From NCBI RefSeq assembly GCF_000015245.1, contig NC_008700.1, forward strand, positions 1,308,001 through 1,372,000: a stretch of 64,000 nucleotides of DNA, read 5' to 3'. Below the pieces are notes generated by a model, which ran no database searches, was not told where the DNA came from, and worked only from the letters and a program-made list of their open reading frames with translations. The stretch comes from Shewanella amazonensis SB2B. Its GTDB lineage: Bacteria > Pseudomonadota > Gammaproteobacteria > Enterobacterales > Shewanellaceae. Shown here piece by piece: positions 1 to 9,001 of this stretch. Position 1 is the stretch's first letter; each line of letters opens with the position of its first letter. A program made the position numbers and the translations under genes.

Positions 1-172
1 CGAGGCCTTGGTCATGGTATTTGCGATAGAGGCTTTCCAGCCCTTGATATTGCGGGGTAAAGCCACATTTGCTGGCGGTATTGACTATCAATAAGACCTT
101 ACCGCGATAGTTGGCCAATGGCTGCTGCTCGCCCTTGATGGTGGTGGCGGCAAATTGATACAGATCCGTCAT
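1..172 (-). CDS. Glutathione peroxidase, N-terminal part (gene runs off the window start)
   Basis: The first 57 residues of a glutathione peroxidase-like thiol peroxidase, which reduces peroxides with glutathione or thioredoxin. The protein begins [15 protein letters not shown] and reaches the family motif [12 protein letters not shown]; Cys36 is at the peroxidatic position, so this is the Cys rather than selenocysteine form. The gene is cut by the window edge, so the Gln and Trp of the catalytic tetrad cannot be checked. It is divergent from mgtE, with about 150 bases between the starts. Family assignment is confident; substrate is not visible. Confidence 0.9.
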   Translation of the reverse strand, partial: MTDLYQFAATTIKGEQQPLANYRGKVLLIVNTASKCGFTPQYQGLESLYRKYHDQGL

Positions 173-227
173 AAAAATACTCCGGGTAGAAAATGAACAA
201 AGACATTCTAAATGCATTTTTCTATGT

Positions 228-259
228 GAGCAATTAAATTGTGTGCAATATAATTGCTC
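228..259. promoter_or_regulatory. Inverted repeat between gpx and mgtE
   Basis: GAGCAATT at 228-235 is matched by AATTGCTC at 252-259, with a 16-base AT-rich centre. It lies between two divergent genes, where an operator would be expected. There is no T-run for a terminator. A regulator binding site is an inference only. Confidence 0.3.
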
Positions 260-321
260 GGTTGATATGACACAAAAATCTCAATATAGTCAGCCACAAG
301 ATGTAACCAACGGACGCCGCC

Positions 322-1698
322 GTGACAGAAAATTTGCCAGAACAGGAACCCAACCTGGCCCCACAGAATGAAGTGGGCCTGGTCGTACAACAGTTAACCG
401 GCGCTGAGGGCCAGGCACAGGCCGAGGTATTCTCAGAAATTCTCGAAGACGCCGAACCCGGCACTGTAGCCTTGTTGCTGGAAGCCTTGCCGCTGGATGA
501 GCGTTATGAGCGATGGCAGCAGGTGGAGTTCGCCGACAGGGTAGAAGTGCTCAGCCTGATGCGCGCCGATCCGCGCATGGGCATCTTGCGGCGTATGCCT
601 GACGACGAAGTCGATCTCTTGTTTGCCCAGTTAAGTCCAGAAGATCTGATTGAGTGGAGTGACTATCTTCCCGAGAGCTTTACCGACAGGGCTCTGGCGC
701 AAATGGGCGAGCGCCAGCGTCAGCACTTCGAACTCTATAATCAATATTCCGAAAACGAGATAGGCCGTTATGCCGACCACCAGATGTTGGTGCTTTCTAC
801 CAAGGCAACCATAGGTCAGGCGCAGCGCTTTTTTCGCAGAATTGAACTCGACTGTAATGACTCGCTGTTTTTGGTGGACGAAGAAGACCACTTTCGGGGA
901 GCCGTCAGCCGTTATGAAGTATTTCGCAGTAATCCCGATGAGCCACTGCTGAGTCTGATGGACGAAGACAGTCGTGCCATCAGCGCCGATGCCACCCTGA
1001 TGGAGGCGGCTGAACTGCTCGAACATAGCCGAGACGTTGAGCTGCCAGTGGTGGACGATGAAGGTGGGCTGATTGGCCGGGTGACGTTGAGAACCGCGAC
1101 CGAGTTGGTTCGTGAACATTACGAAGCCCAATTGATGGCAAGCGCCGGTATGAATGAAACCGACGACTTGTTCGCCCCCATTATGAAAGGCGCACGGCGC
1201 CGCGCCGTTTGGCTGGGTATTAACCTGCTCACGGCCTTCCTTGCGTCGGCCACAATCGGTTTGTTTGAAGACGTGCTGTCGCAGGTGGTTGCCCTTGCAG
1301 TCTTAATGCCTATCGTAGCCTCCATGGGGGGTATTGCCGGCAGTCAGTCGCTGACGCTGATGATCCGCGGCATGGCGATGGGGCAGATTTCAGCCGGTAA
1401 CCTCTGGTCTTTGATGAAAAACGAACTGGGCATAGGTGCCGTGAATGGTGTGCTCTGGGCCATCGTTATAGGCGCTGTGTCGGGTTGGTGGTTCAGCAAT
1501 GAAATCATCGGCATCGCCATTGGCTGCGCCATTCTGATCAATATGCTGGTGGCGGCCGGCGCCGGTGTGCTGGTACCCATGGTGCTGCAAAAAATGGATC
1601 AGGACCCAGCGCTATCCGGCTCGGTGATTTTGACTACGGTGACAGATGTGATTGGGTTTCTCAGTTTTCTTGGCCTTGCGACCATACTCTTTTTATGA
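322..1698 (+). CDS. mgtE: Magnesium transporter MgtE
   Basis: A 458-residue inner-membrane Mg2+ channel. The order of parts is that of the family: an acidic MgtE N-domain (about 35-135), a CBS pair (about 140-260) that senses cytosolic Mg2+, and a C-terminal membrane domain with about five helices (290-455). The membrane part carries the conserved run MPIVASMGGIAGSQSLTL, which lines the pore. The start is GTG at 322: the only upstream in-frame ATG (301) is followed at once by a stop. The stop overlaps the next gene's start by four bases (ATGA), so the two are probably translationally coupled. Length is normal and no key part is missing. Confidence 0.95.
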   Translation: MTENLPEQEPNLAPQNEVGLVVQQLTGAEGQAQAEVFSEILEDAEPGTVALLLEALPLDERYERWQQVEFADRVEVLSLMRADPRMGILRRMPDDEVDLLFAQLSPEDLIEWSDYLPESFTDRALAQMGERQRQHFELYNQYSENEIGRYADHQMLVLSTKATIGQAQRFFRRIELDCNDSLFLVDEEDHFRGAVSRYEVFRSNPDEPLLSLMDEDSRAISADATLMEAAELLEHSRDVELPVVDDEGGLIGRVTLRTATELVREHYEAQLMASAGMNETDDLFAPIMKGARRRAVWLGINLLTAFLASATIGLFEDVLSQVVALAVLMPIVASMGGIAGSQSLTLMIRGMAMGQISAGNLWSLMKNELGIGAVNGVLWAIVIGAVSGWWFSNEIIGIAIGCAILINMLVAAGAGVLVPMVLQKMDQDPALSGSVILTTVTDVIGFLSFLGLATILFL

Positions 1699-2219
1699 CG
1701 CCAATCCTCACCATCAGCCAAGCCAGTTGCGATGAAGACGTTGTCGCCGCAGCAGATCTCATTGATAGCCGGGATGATAACCATCATCCCCTCGACAGAG
1801 CAGCACTGGCCAAGGCCAGATTGCTTCTGCTGGCACGGCTCGATGGCAGGCTGGTGGGCTGTGGTGCCATTAAGGCCGGTGACGGCGAGGTGGCAGAATT
1901 AGGCTATCTGGTAGTGGCATCCCAGTATCGACGCCTCGGCATTGGCGCCAGACTCACCCAGGCACGGATTGACTGGGCCAGAGCACAGGGGATAAAACTG
2001 CTGTGGGCGACGGTAAGAGCGGAAAACCAGGCCAGTCGTGAGAATCTACTGAAGGCCGGCTGGCAGTTTTATGGGGACTACCTCAGTATTCGCGGCACCG
2101 GAAATACCATTGGTTGGTATGTGTTGCCGCTGCAGCAAGGGCTCGACATTCAAGCCTTAATGGCGGGCCCCATAGGCAGCAGAACCCCCGTCAGTCAGGG
2201 GCGCGGGGCGCACGGCTGA
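1695..2219 (+). CDS. GNAT family N-acetyltransferase
   Basis: A 174-residue acetyltransferase of the GNAT fold. The acetyl-CoA pyrophosphate-binding loop is visible as QYRRLGIGARL near residues 77-87, preceded by the beta-4 strand VAELGYLVV. The substrate is unknown. It overlaps mgtE by four bases and is likely expressed with it. Its 3' end overlaps the convergent EamA gene by 29 bases. The last 20 or so residues, rich in Gly, Arg and Ser, are not part of the normal GNAT core and may be a read-through extension. Confidence 0.85.
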   Translation: MTPILTISQASCDEDVVAAADLIDSRDDNHHPLDRAALAKARLLLLARLDGRLVGCGAIKAGDGEVAELGYLVVASQYRRLGIGARLTQARIDWARAQGIKLLWATVRAENQASRENLLKAGWQFYGDYLSIRGTGNTIGWYVLPLQQGLDIQALMAGPIGSRTPVSQGRGAHG

Positions 2220-3063
2220 CACGTTGGCGCCAAAGCCCTTTGAGTTCCGGGTACACCGGCAACACCGCCGAACACATCACCAAGGCGATACCTATCAGGC
2301 TTAACCAATTCGGCACTTCGCCCAAAAACCACAGCCCAAGCAAGGTGGCAAACACCAGTCCGGTGTACTCCGCCGGGGCCAGCTGGCTGGCATCGGCGCG
2401 ACGATAGGCATGGATCACCAGATAGGTCATGCCCAAATAAAAGAGGGCCAGCAGCATACCCACGATGGAGGCATCCCAAACCAGAGACGCGCCTTCAAAC
2501 ACAGCTGCGGGGATCAAAAACACCATGGCAAAGGCATTGGACCAGAACAGGGTACTGAAAGGATGCTCTGCGGCGGAATAGCGCTTTAAAATGAGGTTAT
2601 TGCTGGCGCTGATAAGGGCGCCCAATACCGCGAGCAGCAGGTAAGGATTGAGGCTGCTGGGCTGGCTTATCATCAGAATGCCACAGAATCCGATAATGCC
2701 TGCAACACTGTGCCTGTAACCTATGGTTTCTTTTAAAAACGCGGCAGACATCACCAGCAGCATCAGCGGTGACAGGTAAAGCACTGCGGTCACTGAAGCC
2801 AATGGCAGGTTCATGATGGCGATAAAAAACAACCCATTGCCAAGGCCAATCAGCAGTGCCCGTACCATGTGTACCCGATACAGGGGACTGATGCGCAGCC
2901 CTCCCTGTAGCCGCCAGACAAAAGGCAGCACCAGCAGGGTGGCAAACAGCTGGCGATAGAGCACCAGTTGAAATACCCCCGTGTTTGGGTCGAGAAGTTT
3001 GATTAACAGGCTGCCGGTGGCAATCAGCCATTGAGCCAGCAGTATCATCAGCAGAGCTTGCAT
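2191..3063 (-). CDS. EamA/DMT family transporter
   Basis: A roughly 290-residue drug/metabolite exporter with ten predicted hydrophobic helices in two EamA halves. Visible landmarks are the first helix (ALLMILLAQWLIATG), the segment YLSPLMLLVMSAAFLKE closing the first half and the late helix FATLLGLWFLGEVPNWLSLIG of the second half. I chose ATG at 3063 because the first membrane helix follows immediately; a GTG at 3111 would add 16 hydrophobic residues. Substrate cannot be told. It is convergent with the GNAT gene and its last 29 bases overlap it. Confidence 0.85.
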   Translation of the reverse strand: MQALLMILLAQWLIATGSLLIKLLDPNTGVFQLVLYRQLFATLLVLPFVWRLQGGLRISPLYRVHMVRALLIGLGNGLFFIAIMNLPLASVTAVLYLSPLMLLVMSAAFLKETIGYRHSVAGIIGFCGILMISQPSSLNPYLLLAVLGALISASNNLILKRYSAAEHPFSTLFWSNAFAMVFLIPAAVFEGASLVWDASIVGMLLALFYLGMTYLVIHAYRRADASQLAPAEYTGLVFATLLGLWFLGEVPNWLSLIGIALVMCSAVLPVYPELKGLWRQRVSRAPRAPD

Positions 3064-3271
3064 TAAAACCCACACAGAACAGGTCAGGGCGCCTAAAATA
3101 CCACCGTACACATAAGCCGTCTTGCTGAAAATGAGCCGCTACAATTGAAAAAATGTGTTTGTAGCAATAAAGTTGCAGCTTGCTGCCTGTCCATTCTGAA
3201 TGGAATGTCCTGTTATCAGGGAATGAGAACCTGTGGCCCCGTCTGAGCAACCGAGAATCACAACACACATC

Positions 3272-4921
3272 ATGGCTCGAATACTTGCAGCGATATTAGG
3301 CATTGCCCTGCTTCTTCCTCTGCTTTGGTCAGCGAAGGTCAATGCCGCAGTTGCTCTGGATGCGCCTTACCAGTTTGTGGCTGCCGACGATGATGTACTT
3401 CCCACAGCCTTTGACGCCGTGCCCGATTGGCTTGATAAGCACAAAGACATCAAAAGACTCCCTTTAAGCGGTGGCCAGTTTTATCTGGCTGTGCCCTTTA
3501 TGGTGAATGAAAACCGCAGTGACTGGGTGGTCAACTTGCATAACTCCATCGCCGAAAAGGTGGACTATCTGGTGCTTGGGAGGGATGGCAGTCGTCAGCT
3601 GGCGAGCAGCGGCTATTACGCGCCTTATCAGTATCTTTTCGATTACGGCCGTAACGTCACCCTGAGATACGGGGTGGAATATTGGCTGCTGGTCCGGGTG
3701 GAGTCGCGCTATTTCTCATCATTTCCCAAACTCGAAATCAATCCGGCTCCCGAACATCGGCAGCTAACCGATGGGTTGGCGGTGGCCGTGCTGCTTTGTC
3801 TGGGAGGGCTGCTGTTTATCGCCTTCTACAACTTGCTGATTTACGGCTCCACCAGAGACAAGGCGTTCCTGTACTACGGGCTTTATGTCATTGTGTATCT
3901 GCTCGGTTGGGCCTTTACCTTCCATGTCCCTGCGCAGCTTTTGGGAATTCATGCTATTGGTGTGCATCATGTGTTTTTTATCGGGCTGCCAATTTTTAAT
4001 ATTTTGTTCTATAAACACTTTTTGCAACTCCCCAGCAACTCCCCCCGTTTGTGGCGCTTAAGTCAGTACCTGCTTTGGGCCTGTATTCTGGCGCTGCCAA
4101 CCAGTTGGCTGCTGATTTCTTACACCGCCATTATTGCTTCGGTCTTGATTGGCGCCTGGATAGTGCTGGCCATAGTGGCGGGTAATGTGTGCCTGATGAA
4201 GGGCTTCTCGCCGGCCCGTTATTTCATCATGGCATTTAGCTGTCTGCTGTTACCTGCCATGCTGATTCTGCCCGGTAACATGGGGCTGACATCGGATATT
4301 ATCGAATACGCCGAGTTTGCCACCCTGGCGGGGGGCACAGCCGACGCGCTGCTGCTTTCTCTGGCATTGGCCAACAAGCTAAAGCTGCTGTCTGAAGAGC
4401 GTAAGGCCTATATCGAAGAACTGAGCTCCGCCTGGGAAAAGGCCCGGGTCGACAGTCTTACCCAAATCGGCAATAGGTACGCCTTCGATGAATATCTGCA
4501 AACCTGCCATACCTTTGGTGAGGCGGTAACAAAACCTACGGCTCTGGTGCTGTTGGATGTGGATGGGATTAAGAAAGTCAACGACACCCTCGGTCATCAG
4601 GTGGGGGATGAATTGCTGAGAACTCTGGTGCAGGAGCTTAAGTCGCTGGATATCCCCAAACTCAAACTCTTTCGGGTGGGGGGAGATGAGTTTGCACTCT
4701 TTTTGGATGGGGCTTTCTTATCTCTGGTCACCTCCAAACTGGAAAACATAGAAACCATCTTTGCCCGCCAGGGCTTTACCGATGCCGGCGTCAGCTTCGG
4801 ATATGCCCTCGACAGCGAGGTGCACAAATCCCACGAATGGTTAAGGTCGGCTGACACCAGTATGTATTCCTTGAAAGCCGAAAAAAGGCGTGAGTTGGCT
4901 GTCGATGCCATGGAGGCATGA
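3272..4921 (+). CDS. 7TMR-DISM diguanylate cyclase (GGDEF)
   Basis: A membrane sensor that probably makes cyclic di-GMP. From the N-terminus: a signal peptide (MARILAAILGIALLL...), a periplasmic 7TMR-DISMED2-type sensing domain (about 30-160), seven transmembrane helices (about 165-380), a short coiled linker ending in DSLTQIGNRYAFDE and a GGDEF domain. The active-site loop RVGGDEFALF is intact near residue 470. The RxxD inhibitory site normally found just upstream is absent (the residues there are KLKLF), so feedback inhibition by product is not expected. GTG at 3233 is an alternative start that would place 13 residues before the signal peptide. A strong terminator follows. Confidence 0.9.
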   Translation: MARILAAILGIALLLPLLWSAKVNAAVALDAPYQFVAADDDVLPTAFDAVPDWLDKHKDIKRLPLSGGQFYLAVPFMVNENRSDWVVNLHNSIAEKVDYLVLGRDGSRQLASSGYYAPYQYLFDYGRNVTLRYGVEYWLLVRVESRYFSSFPKLEINPAPEHRQLTDGLAVAVLLCLGGLLFIAFYNLLIYGSTRDKAFLYYGLYVIVYLLGWAFTFHVPAQLLGIHAIGVHHVFFIGLPIFNILFYKHFLQLPSNSPRLWRLSQYLLWACILALPTSWLLISYTAIIASVLIGAWIVLAIVAGNVCLMKGFSPARYFIMAFSCLLLPAMLILPGNMGLTSDIIEYAEFATLAGGTADALLLSLALANKLKLLSEERKAYIEELSSAWEKARVDSLTQIGNRYAFDEYLQTCHTFGEAVTKPTALVLLDVDGIKKVNDTLGHQVGDELLRTLVQELKSLDIPKLKLFRVGGDEFALFLDGAFLSLVTSKLENIETIFARQGFTDAGVSFGYALDSEVHKSHEWLRSADTSMYSLKAEKRRELAVDAMEA

Positions 4922-4969
4922 ATCATGGGGCGTGTGGGGGATAATCTGCTTTTTGTACCCACAACCTAT

Positions 4970-4998
4970 AAAAAAGCGGCCAGAAGGCCGCTTTTTTA
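4970..4998. terminator. Rho-independent terminator after the GGDEF gene
   Basis: A perfect stem AAGCGGCC / GGCCGCTT with loop AGAA, flanked by runs of A and T, so it may act in both directions. Confidence 0.9.
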
Positions 4999-5170
4999 AT
5001 GCTCAAACACCGGCACGGCAACCCGATAACCAGGGGCTAACAGCCCTCTGAGCCGTGCATACGCGTTATGGCCGCGATATCCACCTCGATTCGAAAACGG
5101 CGTTTACCGGGCGCAGGGAAAGAAAAAGGCAAGCCAAACGGCTTGCCTGAGAGGATTCGATTTGGGAGCT

Positions 5171-5332
5171 TCAGCGCCACTTGCTTTGGAGATATTCCAC
5201 CTCGGCATTTTCATCAAAGTAGCGGCGCTTGGTATCGCGTCTACGCTGTTTGACCCGCTTATTCTTTTGCTTCCCTTTGACGTTATCGCCCCATGGCGAG
5301 TCTTCGTCTTCAAATTCGTAGGAGTGTGACAT
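5171..5332 (-). CDS. Small conserved-looking basic protein, function unknown
   Basis: A 53-residue protein starting MSHSYEFEDEDSPWGDN, followed by a very basic middle (KGKQKNKRVKQRRRDTKRRYF) and an acidic end. The start is set by a good ribosome site, GGAAAAGG, six bases before ATG at 5332; the longer reading frame upstream lacks one. An acidic head with an Arg/Lys-rich core suggests nucleic-acid or ribosome binding, but no family is recognised. It lies downstream of the RNA methyltransferase on the same strand, with a 204-base gap that holds nothing I can name. Confidence 0.65.
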   Translation of the reverse strand: MSHSYEFEDEDSPWGDNVKGKQKNKRVKQRRRDTKRRYFDENAEVEYLQSKWR

Positions 5333-5536
5333 GACCTTTTCCAGCTGAACACTTGTGCCACTCTGGCACAGGATCTTTTTACCCAATGGTCATGCCAAGC
5401 TAAAGCGAAAAATTTATTGTTTTATGGTGAAAAAAATTGCCCGAAGCAACGAGGCGGTTACAGTCTGAAACCAGCCTTAAATCCCAGCCCCGGGCGATTC
5501 TTTTGTGTTCGATTTTATGACCGCCCCAAACCTGCC

Positions 5537-6901
5537 TCAGCGGCGTCGCATGCGGGCCACAAACATACCGTCGGCATTGGCCTGCTGCGGCCAAAGGGTC
5601 ATAACCGCGCAGTGTTCACCACTGAAGGGATGTGCGGTGGTATCAAGTTCAAAATCTTCATCTGAGGCCAAAAAGGCCTCGACCACGGCTTCGTTTTCGG
5701 CGCGGGCCAAGGAGCAGGTGGCGTACACCAGCACGCCGCCGCTGCGCACGGCGGCGCTGGCGCGGCGCAAAATATCCAGCTGCAGCGCGGGCTTGTCCAA
5801 AATAGCTGATGCATCATCAATCCAGCGCATGTCTGGGTTGCGGCGCCAGGTGCCGGTACAGGAGCAGGGCGCATCCACCAGCACGCCATCAAAATAGTCT
5901 GCCTTGACCGGCAGCTTGTCGCTGCGCCAGGGGCTGAGCTGAATCGGCGCAACCCCGGCTTTGTCGGCGCGGCGCAGCAGTTCTTCCAGTGCCTTGGGAC
6001 GAATATCTGAGGCGACGAGTTCACCCACGCCGCCGCGTTTTTGCATGAGTGAGAAAAGCTGCAGGCTCTTACCGCCTGCGCCTGCGCAGGCATCCCACCA
6101 ACGCTCGCCCGCCTTGGGAGCTGCCACTTCACCAATGGCCTGAGAAGCCAAATCCTGCACCTCAAGCTTGCCCGACGTATAGGCCGTCACCGCATCCAGA
6201 TTGATGCTTTGGCTGGCAAGCTCGATGGCATCAGCAAACACCTTACTTGGAACGGCGCCGATGTCATCTGCCTCAAGCTGCTTGAGCACCTGTTCGCGGC
6301 TTGTTCCCTGGGCGCGGGTCCACAGGGGCGGGCGGCGGCACAGGGCATCGACAAAGGCGAGCTTGTCACTCCCGGCCACGCTGATGTGCTCCCAGGCCCA
6401 GTCGGGAAGGAGGTTCGGCGGGGCGAATTCACCACCAAACTGCTTAATTAAGGCGGCGCAAATGATGTTGAGGTTTTCTGGCGTATCGCCAAAGGCAGGT
6501 ATTTCCAACTGAGACAGATTGGCCTGAGAAAGCCAACCGCTGCGAATATCCTGCCATTGATGATTTTCAATGGCGGCCACCAGGCTTAATTGGGTAAACC
6601 AACGCGGGCTGTGGGCCTCGCCCAAGCCAGAGGAAAAGCCCGAGTCTTCAATATTGGCATTGGCGTCATCGGCCGCAGGCAGGTTTTTCAGCCAGCCCCA
6701 CCAACGGAACAGGCCAAACAGGGTTTCACGGATAAGCTTACGGTCTTTGGAACCGTGCTTTTTGTGCTCACGGAAATAGTTGGCCAGTACCCGGTCGGCG
6801 CCTTCGCGCTGCTTAAAAATATGCGACACCAGCAGATGCAGGGTGTTGGCATAACTGATGGCGCGGCGCTCGGCCGACGAGAGAGGTGCTGGGTGTGACA
6901 T
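5537..6901 (-). CDS. RsmB/NOP family RNA (cytosine-5) methyltransferase
   Basis: A 454-residue SAM-dependent m5C methyltransferase, probably acting on rRNA or tRNA. An alpha-helical N-terminal region resembling the NusB-like part of RsmB covers about 1-200. The SAM loop WWDACAGAGGKSLQL is near residue 270. Both catalytic cysteines of the family are present: the PC motif in VDAPCSCTGTWRRNP (about 345) and the TC motif in YATCSLARAENE (about 397). The RNA target cannot be decided. It is not classical RsmB, which sits next to fmt; this looks like the second, RsmB-like paralogue. It follows the two GST genes on the same strand. Confidence 0.9.
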   Translation of the reverse strand: MSHPAPLSSAERRAISYANTLHLLVSHIFKQREGADRVLANYFREHKKHGSKDRKLIRETLFGLFRWWGWLKNLPAADDANANIEDSGFSSGLGEAHSPRWFTQLSLVAAIENHQWQDIRSGWLSQANLSQLEIPAFGDTPENLNIICAALIKQFGGEFAPPNLLPDWAWEHISVAGSDKLAFVDALCRRPPLWTRAQGTSREQVLKQLEADDIGAVPSKVFADAIELASQSINLDAVTAYTSGKLEVQDLASQAIGEVAAPKAGERWWDACAGAGGKSLQLFSLMQKRGGVGELVASDIRPKALEELLRRADKAGVAPIQLSPWRSDKLPVKADYFDGVLVDAPCSCTGTWRRNPDMRWIDDASAILDKPALQLDILRRASAAVRSGGVLVYATCSLARAENEAVVEAFLASDEDFELDTTAHPFSGEHCAVMTLWPQQANADGMFVARMRRR

Positions 6902-6938
6902 GGGCTTGCCTGAGTAAAAAATCCGGCGCCGATTGTAG

Positions 6939-6963
6939 CAGATGCGCCGCGAGGGCGCATCTG
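6939..6963. other. Strong hairpin between the GST gene and the methyltransferase gene
   Basis: CAGATGCGCC / GGCGCATCTG with a five-base loop, a perfect ten-pair stem. On the minus strand it lies downstream of the GST gene and is not followed by a T-run, so it is not a textbook terminator. It could protect the 3' end of the GST mRNA or weaken read-through into the methyltransferase gene. Confidence 0.5.
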
Positions 6964-6985
6964 AGGATGGCTGGTAACCGGCGAG

Positions 6986-7654
6986 TCAGCGGGTGACCAT
7001 TTTGGCGATGTCTTTGGCACGCTCTTCGGCGGATTTCTCACTTGGTGGCGGCACAGCAAGGCCCTTGGCCACGGCGGGCCGGGCAGTGATGCGCTCGAGC
7101 CAGTGCTGCAGCGCATCCAACCCACTGATATCCACGCCGCTCCAGTCATAGATACGTACCCAGGGGTAGGTGGCGATATCGGCGACGCTGTACTCGTCTC
7201 CGGCGAGATACGCATGCTTTTCAAGCTGGGTATTCATCACCTCGAACAGGCGCCGTCCTTCCTTTTGATAACGCTCAATGGCGGCCGGAATTTTTTCGGG
7301 AAAGTAGCGGTAAAACACGTTCGCCTGACCCATCATGGGGCCAACGCCCCCCATCTGGAACATCAGCCACTGGATAACCTCAGAGCGTGCCTTGGGCTCG
7401 GTCGGCAGCAGCTTGCCGGTTTTCTCGGCCAGATATAACAAGATGGCACCCGACTCAAATACCGCAAAGTCGTCGTTATCTGTGTCTACAATTGCCGGAA
7501 TACGGCCATTGGGGTTAATGGCCAGAAACTCGGGCTTTTTTTGCTCAAGGGTCATGAGATCAAGGGCATGTACCCGATACTCGAGCCCTAATTCTTCAAG
7601 GGCAATGGAAATTTTATGGCCGTTGGGGGTCGCGGCGGTATAAAGCTCAATCAT
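6986..7654 (-). CDS. Glutathione S-transferase, YfcG/Ure2p-like
   Basis: A 222-residue cytosolic GST. The thioredoxin-like N-domain contains the glutathione-site features NGRIPAIVD (cis-Pro) and [11 protein letters not shown] (about 70). The all-helical C-domain includes the buried Asp of [10 protein letters not shown]. The start TAATPNGHK matches the YfcG/YghU group, which acts as a disulfide-bond oxidoreductase on glutathione. The ribosome site GGAG lies six bases before ATG. It follows the second GST by 11 bases, so the two form an operon, probably under the divergent TetR regulator. Confidence 0.9.
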   Translation of the reverse strand: MIELYTAATPNGHKISIALEELGLEYRVHALDLMTLEQKKPEFLAINPNGRIPAIVDTDNDDFAVFESGAILLYLAEKTGKLLPTEPKARSEVIQWLMFQMGGVGPMMGQANVFYRYFPEKIPAAIERYQKEGRRLFEVMNTQLEKHAYLAGDEYSVADIATYPWVRIYDWSGVDISGLDALQHWLERITARPAVAKGLAVPPPSEKSAEERAKDIAKMVTR

Positions 7655-7665
7655 GATGTACTCCT

Positions 7666-8295
7666 CTATTGCTGGCTTGCCAGCAGGGTGGCCACGGCGG
7701 GACGTGCGGCGATGGCTGCGTGCCAGCGGCGAATGTTGGGCATGGCGTCGGTCAGTTCAATCTCGAGCCGCGGCAGGAAGCCAATCAGCACAAAACCTGT
7801 GATATCGGCGATGGTGAAGCGTTCGATGGCAACAAAGTCACGCCCTTCGAGGCGTGCTTCCAGAGTTGGCAGAAATTCTATGATGCGCTCACGGGATTCC
7901 GCGCCCCAAGCCTCGACAAAGCGCTCGCGGTCTTTGAAAAAGCCGGTGAGGTTACGAAACGCCTGAAACGCGACCATCAGGCCATTCAGTTCCAGCACCC
8001 GGTTCCACATTTCCACCTGTGCCTGCTCCAGCGGGCTGTTACCAAACAGGCTGCTGTCGCGCGGATGCAGGGCATCAAAATAGCGGCAGATGGCGACAGA
8101 TTCACAGATATGGGTGCCATCATCCAGCTCCAGTACGGGGATGCGGCCATTAACGCTTTTACGTTTAAATTCAGGGGTCAGGTTGTCGCCGTCCCTTAAA
8201 TTCAGCTGCTCTCTTGGCACCTCTATGCCGAGTTCTGCCAAAAAAATGCCGACGCGGCGGGCGCTGGGGCTAGGGGCAAGCTCGAGGATTTTCAT
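7666..8295 (-). CDS. Glutathione S-transferase
   Basis: A 209-residue GST, first gene of the two-GST operon. The N-domain has [11 protein letters not shown] at the catalytic Ser position, [12 protein letters not shown] with the cis-Pro, and [10 protein letters not shown] at the gamma-Glu site. The helical domain holds [10 protein letters not shown] with its N-capping Asp. A strong ribosome site GAGAGG precedes ATG at 8295. The 114-base divergent region to the TetR gene carries two matching operator-like palindromes, which suggests induction by an electrophile or disinfectant-type ligand. Substrate is not visible. Confidence 0.9.
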   Translation of the reverse strand: MKILELAPSPSARRVGIFLAELGIEVPREQLNLRDGDNLTPEFKRKSVNGRIPVLELDDGTHICESVAICRYFDALHPRDSSLFGNSPLEQAQVEMWNRVLELNGLMVAFQAFRNLTGFFKDRERFVEAWGAESRERIIEFLPTLEARLEGRDFVAIERFTIADITGFVLIGFLPRLEIELTDAMPNIRRWHAAIAARPAVATLLASQQ

Positions 8296-8311
8296 AAGGC
8301 CTCTCTTTATC

Positions 8312-8325
8312 TGAACGATCGGTTA
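8312..8325. promoter_or_regulatory. TetR-type operator, copy 1
   Basis: TGAACGATCGGTTA, an imperfect palindrome fitting TGAnCGnnCGGTnA, the general form of TetR-family sites. It lies 17 bases upstream of the GST start. The same pattern recurs 35 bases away. Confidence 0.6.
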
Positions 8326-8346
8326 GGATAGAATCTACTGCATAAC

Positions 8347-8360
8347 TGAACGAACGGTCA
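8347..8360. promoter_or_regulatory. TetR-type operator, copy 2
   Basis: TGAACGAACGGTCA, 11 of 14 bases identical to copy 1 and in the same orientation. The 35-base spacing puts the two sites on roughly the same face of the helix. It lies 50 bases upstream of the TetR start, so both directions could be repressed. Confidence 0.6.
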
Positions 8361-8409
8361 ATAATTAGATCGAGAGTTAATATTCACTTTTGCGACGAGA
8401 TATTCCCCA

Positions 8410-8982
8410 ATGGCGCGAAGTTGTAATTTTTGCAAAGAGGAAAAGCTGGAACAGGCCATGAACCTGTTTTGGCAAAAAGGCTACGAGGGCACCTCGGTGG
8501 CCGATCTGGTGGAGCATCTGGGGATTAATCGTTTCAGCCTGTACAACAGTTTTGGCGATAAGCTGACGTTGTACCGTGATGCGCTGCGCCGTTACCTCTA
8601 CACCCGCGGCCTGACCGGACTTGGGCCACTGCAAGCCGACGATGCCGACATGGACGCGCTGATGAATTTGGTGGAAGAATTTGCCGCCAAGCAAAAAGAT
8701 CAACAGTTTGGATGTTTTATGCAAAACGCCCTGCTGGAGCGCTGTGTGGAGGATGAAGAGGTGAAGCGTCTTGGCAATGAGCTGTTTGAGGGGCTGGAGC
8801 AGGCGTTTGCCAAGGTGCTCGCCCGCTACCAGACCAGGGAGCGCGCCGCCGAGCTGGCGGCCTTTCTGGTGATGCAATTGCAGGGCATCCGGGTGCTGGG
8901 CAAGTCCGGACAGTTTGCACTGCTCGATGCGGCCATGGTGGTGCTCAGAGGCGAAATCCAGCGCTGGAAAAGCCCCATTTGA
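8410..8982 (+). CDS. TetR/AcrR family transcriptional regulator
   Basis: A 190-residue repressor. The N-terminal helix-turn-helix is clear: KLEQAMNLFWQKGYEGTSVADLVEHLGINRFSLYNSFGDK, the F-x-x-KGY...TS...LYxxFxxK signature of the family (residues 13-52, quoted here in parts for recognition). The remaining helices would form the ligand pocket and dimer face. It is divergent from the two GST genes and two matching operator sites lie between, so it probably represses the GSTs and itself. The ligand is unknown; related NemR/AcuR-type regulators sense reactive or electrophilic compounds. Confidence 0.9.
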   Translation: MARSCNFCKEEKLEQAMNLFWQKGYEGTSVADLVEHLGINRFSLYNSFGDKLTLYRDALRRYLYTRGLTGLGPLQADDADMDALMNLVEEFAAKQKDQQFGCFMQNALLERCVEDEEVKRLGNELFEGLEQAFAKVLARYQTRERAAELAAFLVMQLQGIRVLGKSGQFALLDAAMVVLRGEIQRWKSPI

Positions 8983-9001
8983 CACACCTTTGTCTGCGCC
9001 C

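Noticed and set aside
5599..6165. 188-residue Ala/Pro/Arg-rich minus-strand frame
   Set aside because: Off-frame shadow of the RNA methyltransferase gene.
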